From Nesterenkonia sandarakina (GTDB taxonomy: Bacteria > Actinomycetota > Actinomycetes > Actinomycetales > Micrococcaceae), in NCBI RefSeq assembly GCF_003003175.1, contig NZ_PVTY01000017.1:18288-53946 (forward strand): 35,659 nucleotides of DNA. Direction: 5' to 3'. The position numbers were made by a program, and so were the translations under genes. Positions 31,689 through 35,659 of the stretch are shown here, piece after piece; position 1 is the first letter of the stretch; every line of letters starts with the position of its first letter. The notes beneath the pieces were generated by a model. That model saw only the letters and a program-made list of their open reading frames with translations. It was not told the origin of the DNA and searched no databases.

Positions 31689-32479
31689 TGGTCTGGCGTC
31701 CTTTCCAGGATGGTGTGCAGCACTTGGCGGTAGGCGGCGATGACTGGCTCTGCTCGGTCGTAACCGGGCTGGCCGTACCACTCACTGTTGTAGCGGGCCT
31801 GGCGGACCGCTTCACGGGTGGGGATAAAGGGTTTGAGCGCAAGGTCGTTGTCGTTGATGTACTCGATGGAGGCGCGCTCTACCTTCGGAATTACGGTGTC
31901 TCGCACGTTAGTAATCACTGCGCCGAGGTCGAGTGGGATTAGTGTCGAGCCGCGAAGCTGCTGGGACCGGGCGAAGGTGGCCAGTGTCTGGCGGGCTCCC
32001 TCTACGCCGTCCACACCATCCTCGGTGGGGGTAGCTGAGTAGACCAAACTGCCCGAGGCCATAAGGGCGTTCATAGCGAGCATGCCGCCCTGGCGGTTGG
32101 GGCAGTCGATGAACACCACATCGGCAGCGGTTCCCATCAGGGCGGCTCTGAGGCGAGTCTCTCCCCCGTCGGGCTTCTCTGCCTCACGGTTGGCCACAGA
32201 ACGGTCTGAGGGGATCACAGATAGGTTCTCGTGCCACGTGGAGGTCACGGCAAGTTCATCGGCCCAGCCGGCGGGGTTCTCAGCGGCGAGGATTGCGCCA
32301 ACGTGGTATCCCTGTTGGTGTGGCGCGATTTCGAGCCACTTGGTTGATGCTGCTCGGGGGTCAAGATCCACGAGCAAGGACCGGTGACCCTGTTCGGCGG
32401 CGAGCATAGCGAGGGAGACAGCGGTCGTGGTTTTCCCGACTCCCCCTGATTCACTCCAGACTGAGCAGATCTTGGTCAT
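31685..32479 (-). CDS. parA: ParA-type partition ATPase with altered Walker A signature
   Basis: 264 residues, without an N-terminal DNA-binding domain, so the short type Ib kind. Walker A reads SGGVGKT (11-17); VDLDPRAAS follows (38-45), then VVFIDCPNRQGG for Walker B. The canonical deviant Walker A of ParA/MinD is KGGxxGKT; here the signature Lys is replaced by Ser. The ATPase would still have the second Lys (16). ATG at 32479 is used; 32488 is possible. The gene lies in an operon with the RHH protein, diverging from umuD across a 62-bp palindrome. Confidence 0.87.
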   Translation of the reverse strand: MTKICSVWSESGGVGKTTTAVSLAMLAAEQGHRSLLVDLDPRAASTKWLEIAPHQQGYHVGAILAAENPAGWADELAVTSTWHENLSVIPSDRSVANREAEKPDGGETRLRAALMGTAADVVFIDCPNRQGGMLAMNALMASGSLVYSATPTEDGVDGVEGARQTLATFARSQQLRGSTLIPLDLGAVITNVRDTVIPKVERASIEYINDNDLALKPFIPTREAVRQARYNSEWYGQPGYDRAEPVIAAYRQVLHTILERTPDQ

Positions 32480-32549
32480 TGTGTGCATCCATTCATGGTT
32501 GCTTACTTGCTTGCATGCATTCTTACATGCTTTTGAAGAGACCAGTAGT

Positions 32550-32611
32550 ACGACACGCATCTTTCATGCATACATGCTTGCAAGCATGTATGCATGAAAG
32601 ATGCGTGTCGT
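32550..32611. repeat. 62-bp perfect palindrome, probable partition site/operator
   Basis: 31 bases (32550-32580) are followed immediately by their exact reverse complement (32581-32611). It contains TACATGCTTG/CAAGCATGTA at the centre and ATGCAT further out. The octamer ACATGCTT recurs outside at 32525-32532, and TTGCATGCAT at 32511-32520. It lies between parA and umuD, where a centromere/operator for the RHH protein is expected. Confidence 0.85.
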
Positions 32612-32652
32612 GAAAGAAAGAAAGCATCTGAAGATCTAGGTCTGCATTGCAG

Positions 32653-32668
32653 TCGAACCTATGTTCGA
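32653..32668 (+). promoter_or_regulatory. LexA-binding SOS box of umuDC
   Basis: TCGAACCTATGTTCGA is a perfect match to the actinobacterial/Gram-positive SOS box TCGAAC-N4-GTTCGA, 18 bases before the umuD ATG. Confidence 0.92.
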
Positions 32669-32685
32669 TAGATACTGAGGCTCCC

Positions 32686-33114
32686 ATGCGTATCGACCAG
32701 ATCCAGAGTCTCGATGAGACCGACCTGACTCAGGGCCTTCTACAGGTCCCGGAGTCAGTTGCTGTGGGTTTCCCGTCGCCAGCGCAGGACTACCAGACAG
32801 CACCGATTAATCTCTCTGAGTACCTGATCCGGGATCTCAACAGCACGTTCCTCGTCCGCGTGTCCGGGGACTCGGTGGAAGGTGCCGGGATCAGTGATGG
32901 TGATGAGCTGATTGTGGACCGGTCCCTGACGGCGCGGGACATGTCCGTGGTGATCGCTATTCTCGACGGCGAAATGACCGTCAAGCGGCTCAGGCTGGTC
33001 AATGGGGGAGTGGTGCTCCAAGCTGAGAACCCCTCTTACCCCTCGATCCAGGTCCGGGAACTCTCTGAGCTCGATATCTGGGGAGTCGTCATCAAGTGCA
33101 TCCACAACGTCTAG
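32686..33114 (+). CDS. umuD: UmuD-like LexA-family self-cleaving subunit
   Basis: 142 residues. Cleavage-site region [11 protein letters not shown] (cut expected between Val27 and Gly28), catalytic Ser63 in [10 protein letters not shown] and Lys100 in [10 protein letters not shown], as in UmuD and LexA. RecA-stimulated self-cleavage would yield the active partner of the polymerase. ATG at 32686 is chosen (GAGG upstream; the longer frame begins inside the SOS box region). The SOS box upstream shows LexA control. Overlaps umuC by 19 bases. Confidence 0.92.
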   Translation: MRIDQIQSLDETDLTQGLLQVPESVAVGFPSPAQDYQTAPINLSEYLIRDLNSTFLVRVSGDSVEGAGISDGDELIVDRSLTARDMSVVIAILDGEMTVKRLRLVNGGVVLQAENPSYPSIQVRELSELDIWGVVIKCIHNV

Positions 33115-34418
33115 ACGCACCATCGGCCCCAGCAAACCCAGGACCGCGCGAGTACATCGCCCTGATCGACGTCAACAGCTTCTACGTCTCGGCCGAGCGG
33201 GTCTTTGACCCCACGCTGCGCGGCCGGCCAGTCCTGATCTTGTCGAATAACGACGGCTGCGCCGTGGCACTGAGCAAGGAGGCTAAGGCGCTGGGGATCA
33301 AGATGGGGGAGCCCTGGTTCAAGCTCGCCGCCTCGGCCGAGCGAATGAACCTGGTGGCGAAGTCCTCGAACTATGAGCTGTACGGGCAAATGTCAGATCG
33401 CTTCATTGGGGTGCTGCGGGACTGCGCGGCAGAAGTGCAGCAGTACTCCGTGGATGAGGCGTTCGTGAAGCTGCGCGGGACGCTGCCGGAGCTGCTGAGC
33501 TGGGCGAAGATGGTTCGGGACCGGATCTGGAAGCACCTCGGGCTACCGGTCTGTGTCGGGATAGCTCGCACAAAGACGCTGGCGAAGATGAGCAATCGCG
33601 CTGCGAAGAAGCTCGATCATCTAGGCGGGGTGTGTGTCTGGGAAGCCGTTCCGGAATCGCACCGGGATCAGTTGCTCTCGAACCTCCCGGTCGATGAAGT
33701 GTGGGGAATTGCGGGGCGTATGGCCAAGCGGATGGCCGGCCGGGGGATCTCCACGGTCAAGGATTTCCGGGATGCTGACCCGGTGATGCTCCGGGACCGA
33801 TTCAGCATCGTCATCATGCGCTTATGCCTAGAACTGCGCGGCACACCCTGTCTGCCCTTTGAAGAGGAGACCGAGATCACGGGCCAGTTGATCGTCTCTC
33901 GGTCCTTTTCTAAGCCGGTGACCACCAGGGCTGAAATGGCGCAGGTTCTCAGTCTCTATGCGCAGCGGGCCTCGGCCAGGTTGCAGAGACATCATCGCCA
34001 GGCGAAGACGGTGACGGCGTGGGCGATGACGAGTCATTTCAACACTGAGGAAGCCCGCGGACCCTCGCTGAAGGTCACCCTGGCCTCTGCCACGGCTGAC
34101 CCGGTGACCCTGACCATGACGGCGAAACTGCTGCTGCCAAAGCTCGAAGAGGGTGTGCGCTACGCCCGCGCCGGGATCGTGCTGACCGATCTGCAGAAAA
34201 CCGGGCTTGAACCAACGTTCGATCTCTTTACTGACGCGCACGAGGAACGCAGTATCGGGCCGCTGATCGAGTCCATCCGCAAGAAACTGGATCAGCCGGC
34301 TATCGGTTTGGGCGCTGCGGGGCTCAAAGCGGGTCAGGCGTGGGAGATGAAGCGTGAACTGCGCAGTCCTCGGTACACAACACAGTGGGACGAGCTGCCT
34401 GTAGTCCGCGCAGTTTAG
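33096..34418 (+). CDS. umuC: UmuC-like Y-family DNA polymerase (error-prone)
   Basis: 440 residues. Catalytic acids: Asp25 in [13 protein letters not shown] and Asp120-Glu121 in YSVDEAFV. Also the UmuC-typical [15 protein letters not shown], helix-hairpin-helix region ([19 protein letters not shown]), little finger, and the DUF4113-type tail ([15 protein letters not shown]). It performs translesion synthesis with UmuD'. GTG start at 33096 lies inside umuD, so the two are translationally coupled. Convergent with the rep gene, only 14 bases apart. Confidence 0.93.
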   Translation: MHPQRLDAPSAPANPGPREYIALIDVNSFYVSAERVFDPTLRGRPVLILSNNDGCAVALSKEAKALGIKMGEPWFKLAASAERMNLVAKSSNYELYGQMSDRFIGVLRDCAAEVQQYSVDEAFVKLRGTLPELLSWAKMVRDRIWKHLGLPVCVGIARTKTLAKMSNRAAKKLDHLGGVCVWEAVPESHRDQLLSNLPVDEVWGIAGRMAKRMAGRGISTVKDFRDADPVMLRDRFSIVIMRLCLELRGTPCLPFEEETEITGQLIVSRSFSKPVTTRAEMAQVLSLYAQRASARLQRHHRQAKTVTAWAMTSHFNTEEARGPSLKVTLASATADPVTLTMTAKLLLPKLEEGVRYARAGIVLTDLQKTGLEPTFDLFTDAHEERSIGPLIESIRKKLDQPAIGLGAAGLKAGQAWEMKRELRSPRYTTQWDELPVVRAV

Positions 34419-34432
34419 GAGCTGGAACCGAT

Positions 34433-35659
34433 TTAGGGTCCGGTGGACGGGAGTTGCCGGGCGCACCGGGGTGCGGGTGTCTGGTGTCGGGGGTGCGGCC
34501 AGGACCGGGGGTGCCATGGGGGAGAGCCTGCCGAGCGATGAGGGGTTCTCCGGATCACCTGATGCTCCACTGGTGAGAATCGGCACTGATGTCGCACATG
34601 GCGGCGCAGCCACCGGTAAACCGTGGCCGGTGAGGCTGCGAGCTTCTGCCCGATCGCGGCCGCTGAGTGGCCCTGTGCGCGCATCTTCTGGGCCGTGCGG
34701 GCTTTGGTGTCCGTGCGGGGTTTGCGGGCGGCTGCGGAGGCTATGGGGCCAAGCGCACGGGCCGCGCGCTGCGCGGCCGTGTTGGCCAGCCCGCCGCGCC
34801 GGCCCATCTCTGAGAGCGCCTCCCGCATCTGCGACGGCATAGCGATGGTGGAGCGGTGGCCACGGTGGTTCGCCATGTATCGGGCGATGCTGCGGATGAT
34901 CCCGCGCACCTCACTGGTCCCCAGCGGTTCGGGGGCTGCGTCGTTGGTCTCCCAGGCCACGGCCTCAAAGTCCTCGCCGGCATAGGCGGCGTGACGAGCG
35001 ACGTCGAACACAGTCTGGTTCCGGTTGCCGGTGTCGATCGCGGCCGCGATCGTACGGTGGGCTTTCTTGGTCGCGCTGCGGCCGGTGAAGCGCATCGCTG
35101 AGGGCCATAGGTTCGCGGTTTTGAGCGCCTGGTGTAGCTCCCTGAGCCCATACACCGGGGGAGTGGCGGACGCGCGTAGCTCGGCGCGGGCGTAGGTGGG
35201 GTTACGTACCCGCACAGGCGTCAGCGGGTCTACCGCTTCGTCGCCGGCCAGTGCCTCGCGCAGTGCCGCGCCAATAGCGCGGGCGTAAGCGACGGGGCGT
35301 TCACGGGCGGTAGATCGCAGGTCAACAGTGTCGATCATCCAGCCGGCCTGTGCGCCCTTGCGAGTCTCCACAATCCAGGAGGGCCGGATCTCGGGCGGGA
35401 TCGTGTCGAAAATGTCTAGAACAGCCTCGGGACGGTCAACGTCGATCACCAGGACGGACCCAGCTGATCGTGAGGGTGTGTAGAACTCGAACTCGGCCAA
35501 GTCCGCCGCGCTGACACGCACCGATGGTGCGGTTTTGGTTGGGGACGCGCGAGCCCAAGCGGTGGCCATATTGCCGAGGAATGAGGCGCGGAAGGCAGCA
35601 CGAAACGCCGTGTTGTTGCGTGGTCTCTGGGGCGTTTGGGCGCGCGGTGCTACAGTGGG
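34433..35659 (-). CDS. Plasmid replication initiator (primase-like Rep), 5' end outside the window
   Basis: At least 408 residues; the frame stays open to the window end, and the 30 codons before the first internal ATG (35569) read as coding (RNNTAFRAAFRASFLGN). LVIDVDRPEA resembles the metal-binding acids of archaeo-eukaryotic-primase-like replicases. NRNQTVFDVARHAAYAGEDF and the following helices fit a primase C-terminal (PriCT_1) domain. A C-terminal helix-turn-helix (HSAAAIGQKLAASPATVYRWLRR) should bind the origin. About 55 Pro/Arg/His-rich residues after that look atypical and may reflect a frameshift or extension. The family is the theta-type RepA of actinobacterial plasmids. Confidence 0.82.
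   Translation of the reverse strand, partial: PTVAPRAQTPQRPRNNTAFRAAFRASFLGNMATAWARASPTKTAPSVRVSAADLAEFEFYTPSRSAGSVLVIDVDRPEAVLDIFDTIPPEIRPSWIVETRKGAQAGWMIDTVDLRSTARERPVAYARAIGAALREALAGDEAVDPLTPVRVRNPTYARAELRASATPPVYGLRELHQALKTANLWPSAMRFTGRSATKKAHRTIAAAIDTGNRNQTVFDVARHAAYAGEDFEAVAWETNDAAPEPLGTSEVRGIIRSIARYMANHRGHRSTIAMPSQMREALSEMGRRGGLANTAAQRAARALGPIASAAARKPRTDTKARTAQKMRAQGHSAAAIGQKLAASPATVYRWLRRHVRHQCRFSPVEHQVIRRTPHRSAGSPPWHPRSWPHPRHQTPAPRCARQLPSTGP

Overview
The window reads as part of a plasmid, or a plasmid-derived island, from a high-GC actinomycete, probably Micrococcales. The signs are GC-rich genes with G/C-rich third positions, an Lsr2 protein, an actinobacterial SOS box (TCGAAC-N4-GTTCGA), start codons placed directly downstream of TANNNT hexamers with no Shine-Dalgarno sequence, and a Rep/ParA/ribbon-helix-helix backbone. 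No rRNA, tRNA or CRISPR array was seen.

Left part (1-5.6 kb, mostly minus strand): an ArdC-type antirestriction/metallopeptidase gene and two small unknown plasmid genes sit in repeated units. Each unit has a long leader made of hairpins and ends in a near-identical terminator. Two tiny hydrophobic peptides follow, then a pair of cell-envelope proteins of conjugation type (lytic transglycosylase/M23 peptidase plus a membrane-anchored partner).

5.6-8 kb: a type II restriction-modification system, a C5 cytosine methyltransferase overlapping a GIY-YIG endonuclease of the Eco29kI family, with a small gene on each side. 8.1-11.6 kb: a TetR regulator and an MMPL-family exporter, ending at a strong terminator. 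11.6-12.9 kb is a scar zone: a decapitated HAD phosphatase, a possible transposase remnant and about 600 bases of gene-free, hairpin-dense DNA. 12.9-16.1 kb: an OmpR/HisKA two-component pair convergent with a DUF418-type membrane protein.

16.5-20.6 kb: a serine recombinase followed by an AAA+ ATPase and a subtilisin-like protease that match the ietAS arrangement (plasmid incompatibility and anti-phage defence). This part is visibly AT-richer than its surroundings. 21.2-27.1 kb: a CsbD stress protein, a NarL-type two-component system divergent from a MacB-like ABC exporter operon that ends in a MarR-like regulator, and a YflT-type general stress membrane protein. 27.7-29.2 kb: an ECF sigma factor and a small anti-sigma-like protein, separated and in unusual order. 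29.8 kb: a plasmid lsr2.

Right part (30.2-35.7 kb) is the stability/replication backbone: a RES-Xre toxin-antitoxin pair, a ParA plus RHH partition operon, a 62-bp perfect palindrome in the divergent parA/umuD region, LexA-controlled umuDC, and a replication initiator with a primase C-terminal domain whose 5' end runs off the window. Together the genes describe an element equipped for replication, partition, addiction, conjugation, antirestriction and defence, carrying stress-response and export cargo.
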